Shown in pieces: positions 25,787 through 37,570 of a DNA stretch of 64,000 nt. The translations under genes and the position numbers were made by a program. The notes below the pieces were generated by a model, which was given only the letters and a program-made list of their open reading frames with translations, searched no databases and was not told where the DNA came from. The stretch comes from Aphelocoma coerulescens (lineage: Eukaryota > Chordata > Aves > Passeriformes > Corvidae), in NCBI RefSeq assembly GCF_041296385.1, contig NC_091013.1:68355563-68419562 (forward strand). The letters are read 5' to 3'. How positions within the stretch are numbered: the stretch's first letter is position 1; each line of letters starts with the position of its first letter.

Positions 25787-26164
25787 ATGGCCCAGTTCTA
25801 TTACAAAAGAAGTGTCAATGCTCCCTACAGAGATCGTATCCCTCTTCGCATTGTACGGGCAGAATCCGAACTGTCTCATTCAGAGAAAGCCTATCTGAAC
25901 GCCGTGGAGAAAGGAGATTACGCCAGTGTAAAGAAAGCTTTGGAGGAAGCAGAAATTTATTTCAAGATCAATATCAACTGCATTGATCCCCTGGGAAGAA
26001 CTGCACTCCTTATTGCAATTGAAAATGAGAACCTTGAGCTCATTGAGCTGCTCTTAAGTTTTAATGTGTATGTGGGAGATGCTCTGTTGCATGCCATTCG
26101 GAAAGAGGTGGTTGGGGCTGTGGAGCTGCTGTTAAATCACAAGAAGCCCAGTGGAGAGAAGCAG
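25787..26164 (+). CDS. TRPC4: TRPC4 first coding exon (residues 1-126)
   Basis: This encodes the N-terminus of short transient receptor potential channel 4, a receptor-operated, non-selective calcium-permeable cation channel of the plasma membrane that works as a tetramer downstream of Gq/Gi and phospholipase C. The 126 residues begin [20 protein letters not shown] and cover the leading segment and the first ankyrin repeats (about residues 30-126, including [20 protein letters not shown]). TRPC4 fits better than its closest paralogue TRPC5 because of the MAQFYYKR start, [12 protein letters not shown] and [12 protein letters not shown]. The ATG has A at -3 and G at +4 and is preceded by an in-frame TAA at 25781, so the start is well fixed. 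The donor CAG|GTATGT is at 26164/26165, phase 0. The frame remains open into the intron to 26233, which is read-through and not product. Confidence 0.97.
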
Positions 26165-26336
26165 GTATGTGCAGGATTTTCTGAGTTTGTAGTTTGGTTT
26201 AATGTAAAGAGAAGAATCATGCAGAGGGAGTAAGAAAAAGAAAAACAAAACCAACCATCATCCTTGCACACAGTACTTAAAATCAGAAAATAAATTACTT
26301 TGATGCTGTATGCATTGCATTCATCTGTGTTTAGAC

Positions 26337-26665
26337 ATCATAGAATCAAAAATTGTTTTGAGTCAGAAGGACCTTTAATTATCATCTAGTTCCAACATCC
26401 TGCCATGGGCAGAGATATCTTTCCTTAAACAAGGTTGCTCAAAGCCACTTCCAACCTGACCTTGAACACTTCCAGGGTAGGACACCCAGAACTTCTCTGG
26501 GCAACCTGATCCTGTGTCTCACCACTCTAATTGTAAAAAATGTCTTCTTCTGTCCATTCTAAACCTACCCCCTTTCAGTTTAAAACTGTTTTGTAAAACT
26601 TTTCCTGTCACTACAGGCCTTGGTTAAAAGTCTCTCTTTGTCTTTCCCATAAGCTCCCTCTGTAT
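26337..26665 (-). mobile_element. CR1 LINE 3' fragment
   Basis: The + strand reads CATAGAATCAAAAATTG and then AGGACCTTTAATTATCATCT before the usual CR1 3' UTR text (for example GGGCAACCTGATCCTGTGTC), so the element is on the minus strand with its 3' end at 26337. It lies only 170 bp inside the intron, close to the donor site. It is considerably diverged and about 330 bp long, with no coding remnant that I can read. Confidence 0.9.
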
Positions 26666-27593
26666 AATGATAACATTATTCCTGCTAATATTACTGGGAA
26701 ATCTTTAATCATTCAAAGTAGCAAGTAATTCAAAAGAGAATTGTTAATTCCCTGGTAGTGTTAATATGTAGTCCATTTGAATTAATTATGATGCTGCCAT
26801 AAAAGTCAGTAAATGTTTTAACCCATCCATGTGGAGGTCATCATATCCCAACTCAGCAAGGCAAAACTTGCAGACATGGCCCAGTTGATCAGAACTTCGG
26901 TCCTGTCTCAAGTAGTCATCCATCTTATCAAGTACAACTAGAAAGGTGCAAACTCTTCTCCCTTTCTCCCTGGCTTCTCTCAAAGGAAAAAATCATTACA
27001 TACAGTCTCATTCATGTTCTGATACCTACTCTGCTTTCCCTTGAGCTGCCTTGAGAAATCTCTAGGAAGTATCTAGCCTCTTGCAAATCTTTCTCATTTT
27101 AAGAAAATAGGATAACATAGCCCATAAATTCTGATATTCCTAGGAGTCTTCCTAGGAAGAAAAACCTTAAAAGTAAGTTATACTATTGTATTCTATTTTC
27201 ATCAATTTCAAATGTCATGTGTTATAGGTACTCTATTAATGTATTTCAGTGAATAGTATGTTGAAATGATTACAGCCCTTTTACAGATAAAGCATACAAT
27301 ATACTTTAATTACAGTATAATGTACTTGACATGGATAGAATTGCAGATAATAGGTAAAAAGAATATTTTTTTCTGATAAAATAACATGAATTCTCTGCTT
27401 CTTTTTTAAGGAAAGAATTATACTAGGTATTTCTGTAAATACGTGTGCCTGCCTTCTCTTCTAGAGGGTAAAAGAAGAGCTCCTGTAAAATGACAACAGA
27501 TTTATATCAGAGAAAGAGAAGTCTAGGTTCACGTTTGTCTCATTTCATTGTTCCTCAACTGATAGTGCAGATAAGAATACAATGCATAGGATG

Positions 27594-27660
27594 TATAGTA
27601 TAGTATAGTATAGTATAGTATAGTATAGTATAGTATAGTATAGTATAGTATAGATAGTAT
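27594..27660. repeat. (TATAG)n pentanucleotide microsatellite
   Basis: About 11-12 nearly perfect TATAG units run to about 27652 and end in a degraded unit (TAGATAGTAT). Palindromic TATA steps recur in each unit. It lies in the first TRPC4 intron after the start codon. Confidence 0.95.
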
Positions 27661-28923
27661 ATCAATGCTGTGTACCAGGACCCTGATGGATCCAGTGCAC
27701 AGCCCCATCCCAAACCAGTTAAATCACCTGTGTGTCCATTATCCAGCCTCTACAGTGAAAGTTGCTGTTTGCAGGGCAGAGTTCATGCCACTTGATGGTA
27801 GCCATCCAAAGGGGTGTCTCGTCGCTGGTCTGGCTTCCTGCGCTCCCCTTAGCAATGGAGAAAAATGGAGATCCTTGGAGAGCACCTCCTGCTGTCTTTC
27901 TCAATTACTTGTTTTAAGACAGCATAAACAAACCACTTTTTGGCTTTAAGAATCAACAAATTCACCTTAAAATAGCTGCCTAAATTTCCGACTGTAATTC
28001 AGACCTTCAGGATTACTTTTTTGTATGTGCCACAGCTGCTGTAATGAAAACATTTGCATACAAACAGTAAAACTTGTATTAGGTGAGCTTCATGCTATAG
28101 CAGAAAAAAGATAGGCTTACTTTTTGTGTGAATACTACCATGTTAAATTATCCACAAACTGCTTTGCTCCAGTCCAGAGGTTAGGTGTCTGTGGTGAAGC
28201 ATAAGCATGTTGCTTCAGTGCCAGACTGCACGCTGGCTGATGTGAAGAGTGCTGCTCCTCCTGCTCTTTTTTGGTTTTCCTGGTTGCATTTGCTGCGGGT
28301 CTTACTGTAAAGTGTGAAGAATAATCATGAACCATTTGAACAGAGACATCTCCTTTTGTGTCTGTACAAGGCTAGGTTTGCCCGTTGCCACTGCAGGCAC
28401 TGCTTGCAAGCCAGTGCTTAACAAAAATGGCTTTTCAACCAACAGGTTGCTTACATGTGTTCTCTGTTGTAGGCACAACAACAATTAAGCTTCTATGGGT
28501 GTCCTGTGTGTAATAATACACTGATAATCACACTGGTTCATTTTTACAAACATGGCATGCTGAAGAGAATGTAAATGCCAATGACGTTTTTGCAGTAATG
28601 CCACTATGAATTTAGTATAATAATAAAGTACCTTCTGGCTGAACAATCATTCCAATGGGCTAAAGATATAAAATCTGGATACTCAGAATGATATGCTTTT
28701 TACATACTTTTATTGCATACTTTTTTCCTCCTCCAGTTTTTTTTTTTCATTCAAGTTTCTTTTGAAACTATTTCAAACTACAACTTTACTTTTTTGATTA
28801 CTGGTATTTGTAAATATTTAACATATTACTTAGACAATGATTCATTTTCAGATTCAATGCTTTTAATAACATATTATCTTTGGCTGTTTGCTTTTCCTTC
28901 TTTTTATGAATCTGGTCATGTGT

Positions 28924-28991
28924 GGTAAAATCCTGGCCCCTTGAAGTTAGTGGGAGTTTTACCATCGATTCAGGGAGGTCAAGATTTCACC
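28924..28991. repeat. Imperfect 68-bp palindrome, possibly an old interspersed repeat
   Basis: The left arm begins GGTAAAATCCTGGCCCCTTG and the right arm ends GAGGTCAAGATTTCACC. The reverse complement of the right arm matches the left arm over about 27 bases with several mismatches, around a centre of GGGAGTTTTACCAT. The text resembles a palindromic motif I associate with old dispersed repeats in reptile and bird genomes, but I cannot name the family with certainty. Confidence 0.6.
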
Positions 28992-29038
28992 TTTTTTGTT
29001 TTTTTTTTTTTGGTCCCTGCTTAAAAGTTTTATTTCTA

Positions 29039-29235
29039 CAGGAGACAGATAATAATAAAAAGAAAAAGCCGTGCTAAATACTTTCAAGCACAAAAAACAG
29101 TTACCCAAATACTTCATTAGTGATAAAAGTTATGAACAGGAGACAGATAATAATAAAAAGAAAAAAACTTTGCTAAATACTTTCAAGCACAAAAAACAGT
29201 TTCCCAAATACTTCATTAGTGATAAAAGTTATGAA
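29039..29235. repeat. Tandem duplication of a 98-bp unit
   Basis: Copy 1 is 29039-29136 and copy 2 is 29137-29235. Both begin CAGGAGACAGATAATAATAA and end GTGATAAAAGTTATGAA. They differ by a few substitutions and a one-base insertion in the A-rich part near the middle. The high identity indicates a fairly recent duplication by slippage or unequal exchange. Confidence 0.95.
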
Positions 29236-29723
29236 CATTCAAATTCTGGGAAAAAACTGATATGATTCACAAGAAAGTGAATTGGCTCTCACTATTTTTT
29301 TATATTCATGAGATAATATCCTATGTATGATGCATAGCTAATTTCAGCTTCACCTCATATAATAATGTAGCTATATTTGTAAAATTAAATCATTTTTAAG
29401 CATAGAATTTCTTATATAAGTCAAGTGCTCATTGTCAATGTCAGAAAGCTAGAAGAAAATGTCCTCTTGTATCAACAGAAAGCTACCATTCTTCAGGACT
29501 GCTGACGTATCTTTTAAAAGAACTGGTTGTCCTCCAAAATTTAATTCTTTAAAAATTTAAGTGTTGCAAAAGAAAATGGGGAAAATGTAACAATATGTTA
29601 ATTCTGACCAAGAAGCAGTGCATATAGTTAAAATAATATGTTTTTGCATTTTTTGCATGGAAAAGTTTTATAAGCAACATCTCCAAATTAGGAGATGCCA
29701 CTGAATCTCAATTTACACTTTCT

Positions 29724-29899
29724 CCTAAAAGAAACAAAAAACAATAAAACAATAAAAAAGAAGAAAAACCAAACAAAAAAAACCTCCACCAAAACAGAAC
29801 AAAAACCAACCCCATCCAAAACAAAACCCCAATAAGAAAAAACCCTAACAAAACCCCAATAAAACAAACAAACAGCACCCCCCCCCCCCCCCCCCCAAA
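29724..29899. repeat. A/C-rich low-complexity tract ending in a 19-C run
   Basis: The + strand is almost free of G and T, made of repeated AAAAC and AACCCC words, and closes with 19 consecutive C at 29878-29896. The minus strand is therefore a G/T tract with a long G homopolymer that could form G-quadruplex structure. The apparent minus-strand ORF here (Gly/Phe/Leu-rich) is low-complexity noise. Confidence 0.9.
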
Positions 29900-32419
29900 C
29901 TTCAAACTATAAAACAATGTTCACATTTTGTTAAAGTTAGATCTAAACTCTCTAGTCTACTGATCATTCAGCTTCAGGGCTCTACCTGATATGTGATGTG
30001 CTCAGCATTTCAAAGACCCCATAGGTTGCAATGGTTTTAACCTTATTATCAGTATATGGATACATCTAGTGCCACCTGGTGACTACCGATGAGGCATGTA
30101 TGTTTAAGAGTTTTGAATTGTCTTTGAACTTCTTCTGTTACTCAGTTTTTGAGTGAAACTTTTGCACTATACATTAATCCAACTCTGGAAAAGGGGTTTT
30201 TTTTTGTCACTTGCATTATATTCATTATATTTTCTATACTTTTTTAGCTGTACCAGCTGCTAGAGCACAAGTAAAAGAGAATAGCACAAATTAATGTGAA
30301 TGAGTTGAGGAAACTTGTCCAAGTACTTTTAAATTACCATTCTTCGGAGCCATATGTCCTGAATTATCTGCCAAGCCACTTGTTGCTTACCCTGATGGAT
30401 AGCTGAATGCCAAATTAAGAGGGGGAAAAAAGTTGTTCTTTTAAATTTAGTGTCTTCAGAAAACATTTTTGTCTTGTTAAATTGCATGCAGCATCCACAG
30501 ATGGGCTGAGGGTTAGGTAGAATAAAAAAATTAATACCTTTATCTAAATTATATTATGCTATACTGCTTAAGGAATCCAGTCATTGATCATTAGCTGGGT
30601 GATTGACTATCTAGATATTCATATATATTCAGGGAAGACTGAAGCAGAGGTGTAGCTGCCTTCTAAGGCTGCAAATCACGTAAGTGAAGCTGAAATCTCA
30701 GTTACTAGACTTGAATCCATGTAGCATTGTATTAGCTGAGAGACTTGCTTTAGGGCTTGGGAACCTGACTGCAGTGTTTACAGCATTGCCTGACTAGCAA
30801 AAAAAAGCACATGGCAGTGCTTTTATGCCTTCTGTTCCCTATTACATGTCAGTCTTGGAATACCTGAGGGTATTTTTAATGGGTGAGTGCTCCAGGGATA
30901 GATTTCTGCAGATGTGTGAAAAAAAGACTGAACTAATGCCAGACTGGCATTTGCAAACACAAGGGAATTGCTAGAGGAAGGAGAACTTTGGGACAGGGAG
31001 GCATCGCTGTGATATGTGCCTGGCTCACATGCAGAGAAAAGTAGAAATCACTGGCATAGTGCTGGAAGTAGCAAGCTAAAAATAAGCTATATCCACATGC
31101 TACAACACTCAGAGCCCTTTTTCTCTCCCAGGACAAGCAGTAAAGTCACATCATGAACTACCATATGCAAATGCCCTGCCTCTACTTACTCTGCCGAAGT
31201 CAAGCCAGGAAGCCAGGTTTCAGCTTGTCAACATGTTGGCCTCTAAAAATGCAAGTCCATGGCATATACAACTTTTTATTGTTGGGTTTCATGGATTTTC
31301 CTGGCAATTTCTCAAAGGCCTAAGAAAGGCTGAGTTCATTATGTTGTCTAAATATTTGGGAAAAAATATTTATTAGAAGAGACAAAAACCCAAACCTCTG
31401 AAACTTTAAATATAGAGACATTTCTGAAGAACTGAAAGATTCAGCATTTCGGTTGCCGTTTTGTCTTCAGACAGACTGTGAGCAGCCCTTCCTCATCAAT
31501 GTGTAGGGACGTCTTTAGTATTCTCTCTGGTCAAGGTAGACTTTAGGTATGGTATGTTCTAGCCTTTATCTGTAGGGAAAGAATGGAAAGGACGGAAAGT
31601 TTTGTGGGGGGTAACCACAGCAAGCTGAGGTTTTGTGCTGTTATAAGGAATGGCATCTGGAAGAGATGCGTGAGGTGAGAAGTCACGTGTAAGAAGATGG
31701 CAGCTCTGACATCTTACAAACCAGATGTGAATTCAGGAACGCCCTGGTAGTTATGTGCTATTCAGTGTGCTTACAGCCCTTGTGAACTCTTGGACAGGAA
31801 GAGTTACCAGGTGATTGGTAGGAAAGCTTGCTATCATGGGACGTTTTGGGAGGTAGGGAGAGAAAGGGCATTGTTTTACTGTCAAAGGCTCAAGTTATAT
31901 TTTATAAATATCAATGCATGTATCTGATTGATAATTATTTGAAGTGTGGGAAGGTAGAAAAGGACAACAATACAAGTTGTCTTTCACTTGAATCTACTGA
32001 TGCACTTCTCATCAGAAAAAAACAGTGACTGATTATATGCCAAAACGTGTCTCAACATTGATTTTTTTTTTTACCAGTGTTGCTATGTAGTTTTGGAGAG
32101 AATGAAAGACTGTAAGAGAACAGCCAGGATGAGGGAATGGTCCTGTGTGAGGAAGTGTCAAGGATGTTGTGCAGTATAGTTTCTAGGCCAGTGGAACAGA
32201 CTTCTCTCTGGATGTTCAGGCACTCACCTAAGCTATCTTGAAAGGATACGGATGACAAGGCTGGACAGCTTCTCAGGGTAAGTGCCTTCAGTCTGGCAGC
32301 ATTCCCAGAAACAGATAAAAATTCTAAAAGTGAAAAGTCAGGGAACATCATGAAAGTAGCAGAGAGCCTGAAGAGTCATTTTCCATTCCTGAAATACTGG
32401 CAGCATAAATGCTGCTCTT

Positions 32420-32460
32420 CTGACAGAGCTCCTATCAGGCCTGACAGAGCTCCTGTCTCC
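32420..32460. repeat. Short tandem duplication, 21-bp period
   Basis: CTGACAGAGCTCCT occurs at 32420 and again at 32441, with partly matching following bases. This is a minor local duplication in the intron. Confidence 0.85.
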
Positions 32461-34604
32461 TAGGAAATTCCTTACATGCAGCCACATCACCCGCTCTGTT
32501 CTTTTCATGTCTCTTAGTATCTTTAGACTTCTTGAAATTGCCCTTTGAGGAGTCCCAGGGTCCTGAGATGAAGCCAGTGCTCTTCTTTGGAGCTGCACTT
32601 GTAATCCAGCTTCAGTATCAGTCTCTCTTAATGCGTGCAGAGCATTTAGGCAGCTTTGGCCCATTGTTTTCTTTCCAAGCCTCATGGGATATCATTTTCC
32701 CTGTCCTACATTGCCACACAGCCCAATGGTGTATGTGGGAAAGCTCCTATGTCAGGGTTGTACTTCCTCCTGGTAACAGTGGGCCATCATAGAGAAGACC
32801 AGGGAACGTGTACAGGTTGTAGGCCCAGCATGCCTGCAACAGACTATGTAAATGTTAAACCTGATGTTTTTTTGATGCTGTTTCAAATTTTCCCCTGGTT
32901 ACTGAACTGGGAGTTATATTGATCAAGAGGGGGCAGAAGGAAAGGTTTTATGAGCACTGTATGATGCCTGGTAGTTTTCTTATCTAAACCTCTTTCTCCA
33001 GTCTTTGCCAAATACCAGTCACAATCTCTTGTGGGATATTCTTTGTTGAGATCAATTCAAGTATCATTTTTGTTTTGAAAATGTCTGCCACAGAAGTTTA
33101 TGAACTAAATGAGTTTTTTGAATGTTCTGATTAATGACAGTCTAGCTACTAATGAGTATGGAGAAGACATTGCAGAGATACTTTGTCGGGCTTGAAGTAC
33201 ACATTCTTGGAGTGGAACGTAAGGACAAAAAGTTGTTTCTTCCCACTGCTAGCTGCTTGAGTGGGCAGCTGAGTATTTTTTTCCCAGTGGCAACTGATTA
33301 CTTAGAATTTTCTGGCATGTTGATAGACAGATGAATGGGAGAGGTTTTGTCGGGGATATTTCATTTTATGGACGAAATAGATAGAGTAGCTTATCCACAT
33401 ATTCAGTCTTTCATATAACCATTTGGGCACATGAGAACAACATGTAGCACAGGTGCACTGTAAAGGTGGAGCTGACTAATTGCATATGAGATGGAGATAA
33501 GAATTTACACAAGTATTGTTCTTGGATTTTTAGAGGGTGCTGGCTGTTTTCAAGTTCAAAAAAAGCTGCACATAAATGTCATTATGTCTTGGCAATAAAC
33601 CCAAACTGTCTGTGTTTATATGCATCAGAGCTAAGGTGGGTGGATGAGTAGAAAAACCTGTGACAATTACTAAAGAAATGCTCCAGAAGCTGGTATGCCT
33701 GTGCCATCAAACAGAGCTGCTAGCAATTTCAATATTGAGGTAGGCAATGTGTTCTACAATATGCACCCATTACCTTGTAACAAATGCTAAATCATAATAT
33801 TCTGAAGTTGAAGCAGTAGCAAAAGATGAATGCCAAAATATGGGGAAACATGGCAGTTTCTTGACCAGTACAAAATGATGAGCCAATTTTTACTGGCATT
33901 ATAAAAAAAATTCTTACTTGCAGGATCCTTACAGATAGATTCCTGAAAGGTAGTGTTATTGAGGATGACTTTCCCCATCTATGAATCTAATCCTCTGTTT
34001 TAGCAGTTTGCAGAAATCCAGAAAATTTTGGTGATGACAAATACAGATTTATTTTAAAGACGACTGGTTAATCAAACTTCTAAACTCGAAGTGTTACAGA
34101 TTCATGAAGATTAAGTACTTTTCTGTCATTACTTGCTGGCCTTTTTCATATTTCTTGCTTTAAGCTCATGATAGAAATGAAAGTACTTTCCTACCATGGC
34201 GAGATGTGTGCAGATTAGCAAAAATATTTGAAAATCTAGAATAAATCAAACCCTTTAAAAAAAAAACACACCTCAAACTCTTTAGAAAGTTAATTAAAAA
34301 ATAAGGTCTGTGGAAAAGTTAGATTTCTCCTCCAGAAGTCACATTTTCTGCACTGATTTCTTTTCCCATCTTTTTATGATTTTTGAGGCCCACTTTACAG
34401 CACTCACCCAAATTTACCATCAGAATAGGGACAGCATACAAATTAAAAAATAAAATGTCCAAAATCTCTGCCTTCTGCAGTCAGTAGTCCTGTACGGTCA
34501 TCTTCACAATCCATGGCTGGCATCCTTTTCGCCAAACCTACCTGCTTTCACCTCCTTACAACTCATCAACTGGAAAGATAGTTTCATCTAAAGATTTTAA
34601 TAGT

Positions 34605-34642
34605 CTTTCAGTGCCTGAAAAGAAGTTTCAGTGCCTGAAAAT
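34605..34642. repeat. Short tandem duplication, 20-bp period
   Basis: TTTCAGTGCCTGAAAA occurs at 34606 and again at 34626. Each copy is itself partly palindromic (TTTCAG...CTGAAA), so both copies could form small hairpins. Confidence 0.85.
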
Positions 34643-37518
34643 CAGCTCTGAGGCCAGTATTATAAATCTGTTAAGACCAAGAGGTTCAACAAACAGAAGC
34701 TTTTTAAACTGAGGTAGTCTTGTCTTCTAAGGTCTAGAAATCCCCATTGCCAATTATTTGTACATTTGGTGATGCAATTTAACTTGGGAAGTTAACAAAT
34801 TTATAACATTAAAGGAGCAGTATAAACAAACCAATATCTCTTCTGCCTAGAGCAGCCTCTGAGGGAACAATTAGTGTTTTTGCCCTTGATACAGCAGCTT
34901 GAGATCTGTGCTCTGTATAAATATATGCTATATATAAATGTGTGTATACAAATACATGGATGTAGGGGGGTGGAAATCAGCCCCTCATTCAGATGCCTGA
35001 AGCTGAAGGCAAGGTAGCAGTGGAGTTCAGAGTCTGTGCAGAGATGTGTCCTCCCTGTCCCCTGCCTGTGCTGCAAAGCGCAGACCCTCCAGTAGGTCTC
35101 ATGTCATATCTGTGTAGATCTCTCTCATTCTCTGGAGTGTCTTAAATGGTAAAATGCTGTTTGAATCAGTCCATTTACTGCTCACATATAAGCCAGATAG
35201 CTGAGGTCCCAGTAAGGTCAGTGATGAGCAAGAGGGTTTGCTGACCAAATACACGTCTGCTGTAAGCTAAGAAAAAGGCTTCCCTGGACTCCACTCACTA
35301 CATCAACCAGGGGCCCAGCTCAGTAGCTCACATGTAGTGGGCAAGTGAAATGTGAAGCATCTTAGAATATCTGTGAGACATGTGTTGTGGCCTTGGAGTT
35401 ATGTCACAGAACCTGTGGGCAACTGAGACGAACCCTAGATCTTCCTGGGTATAATAGGAGCTTAAAAACATGATTCACATATAGAGCTATAATTAGGTGT
35501 TTAAGTCTGAAGATAAATACCATCCAGTAGGTTCTTCTGCAACATATCCTCTTTCTGACAGTGCACAGTGCAGAAACCCAGGAAAGATTTTAGGAACAGG
35601 ACCACCTACTGTTGAAAGAAACTCAAGTCATAGCAGTTTCTGATGGACACAAACCTCCAGGCAATCCAATGCTGTACAGTGGTCCACTGAAATATATTTT
35701 CAAAGAGCCACTATTCTGGAGTTCTTCTTTGTCTATGAGGAGCCACTGTGCTCAAATGCAGTTACCTTGAACTTGCCTGTGGAAATACTTCATAAAGAAG
35801 TTGTATGCAAGAGTAGAATTTGAAAGACTTTTTCATTAGTCCTTGAGAGTCAAACATGCAGTCATACATAATAATCTATAAACCAAATGGCTTTCCAAAC
35901 CTTCAGCCATGGGAAAACCCTAGGAAAATTTACAAAACAGAAACATGCCGTTGTCAGGAAGCTTGCTCATATGTGGCCTTCCACACACCACCGTTATCTT
36001 CGCTTGTGTCACAGGGCATCCCTTGTCAAATTGCTCTGTAAGCAGTGAAATTTATGAAATCTGATTTCCAAATAGCTATATGCATCATGATTGAATTTCC
36101 TCTTTTTGATGTTATGAACATTCATCAAAGATTTGAAGAGGCTGATGCACTTAGAGTATCCTGTTTTTGTATGAATTCTCTGGTGTCTAGTAACATAGCT
36201 GTGCTCATAACTCCAGAATTCTCCTCAGATCTCAAACATCCATCTCTTTTGGGAAACTTACAGGAATTTAATATTTCTAATATTCCTTCATGTTAACATC
36301 CAGCTGGAGCAATCCAACAAATTCAAAAGTCACAATGGACTGACTGACAAAGCCTATTAATGTGATAACAGGGGCTTACTTGTCTTAGGAGACTACCAAT
36401 TTAGCTTGTCAATTTACCAACTGTTTTCTGGATAGAGGATATGTATGTCACATACTGTGCTGACAGAAGTGTTCTAATTGTACTTTATACTCGTGCCAGG
36501 ATCCATATCTTTCATATCTTCACCCCAGATTGGCAGGAGGCAAAATTAGTTCCCCTTTCAACTCAGCTACTAAAACACTACGGAGAGTTGTTAATAAAAT
36601 ATTATCTAAGTTTGCTGGCTTGTCACAGTGTGTGAGGCCTTCTGGCAGGAAAAAAAAAAAAGAGAAACCTGAAATATCTATCCTCAAATCCTAACATTTC
36701 ATATTATGTACTGCTGAGATACAGCTGAATATTTGCAGAAAAGGGAAAAAGTTTGCCACCATTTTATTTGCTACCAACTTGTTTTAGGACGTTTACTGTA
36801 AGTACAAGCAATCTGGCTGATAAGATTAAATTTCTCTTCCCTGCTCTTTGCTCATTTAGACCTTTGCTTATTAAGTCTCTGCTTACTACCATGCCCTAAA
36901 TTTAGTAAAAATATACTTACATATGCTTCTGAAACACATTAGGAATACCTCTTTATGCATGGATGCACCATGTGTAAGATCTGTACAGATCAAGATCCAA
37001 TAAATTGGTAAACTCAAAGGGAATACAATACCAAGATAAGCCTAACTTGAAACAAGGAGTAATAAGGGGTTTGAACCAATCCATTCCCCCTGGCATCAGT
37101 TTCAAAGGCTCCTTTCTAGCAATGTGCCCTTAAACACCTCTAACTAACTGTTCTGCCCCTGGTCTCTCACTGTGTAGGACAGGTTATAATGATGCATGTT
37201 TCTCCTTTGATCTCTTTGCAGTGGGAATTCAAAGGGGATATTTTTATTTCTAGCAATCTTCTCTTGTTTATTTACATGTTTCCAAAACTTCTTAAGCAGC
37301 AGGATTGCTCAATTGATTCTTGTATGCAGGGGGGATCTTAAAGTGTCTATTGTTAAGGAGTTGAACCCAGCTGAGAATACCATCAACCTGCAATAAAATG
37401 CAGTTTTCATCCTTTGCTTCTCAAATGTGTATTTCATTCCCAGCATATGCTAGTGTAGATGTGTAAGCCTTGGTCTCCTCTGTATACTTCAGAAAAAATG
37501 TCCTGTTTTGCATCTGTG

Positions 37519-37570
37519 AAATATGGGAAAATTACAGTACGGTTCAATATGGGAAAGTTACAGTATGCTG
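37519..37570. repeat. Short tandem duplication, 26-bp period
   Basis: AATATGGGAAAATTACAGTA at 37520 is followed 26 bases later by a nearly identical copy with one A-to-G change. This is a minor local duplication in the intron. Confidence 0.85.

Noticed and set aside
26165..26233. Extension of the TRPC4 frame past residue 126
   Set aside because: The frame stays open only by chance beyond a clear GTATGT donor. The protein continues correctly in the exon at 46463.
27594..29235. CRISPR-like repeat and spacer pattern
   Set aside because: The repeats are a head-to-tail microsatellite and a two-copy tandem duplication, with no spacers. The DNA is vertebrate.
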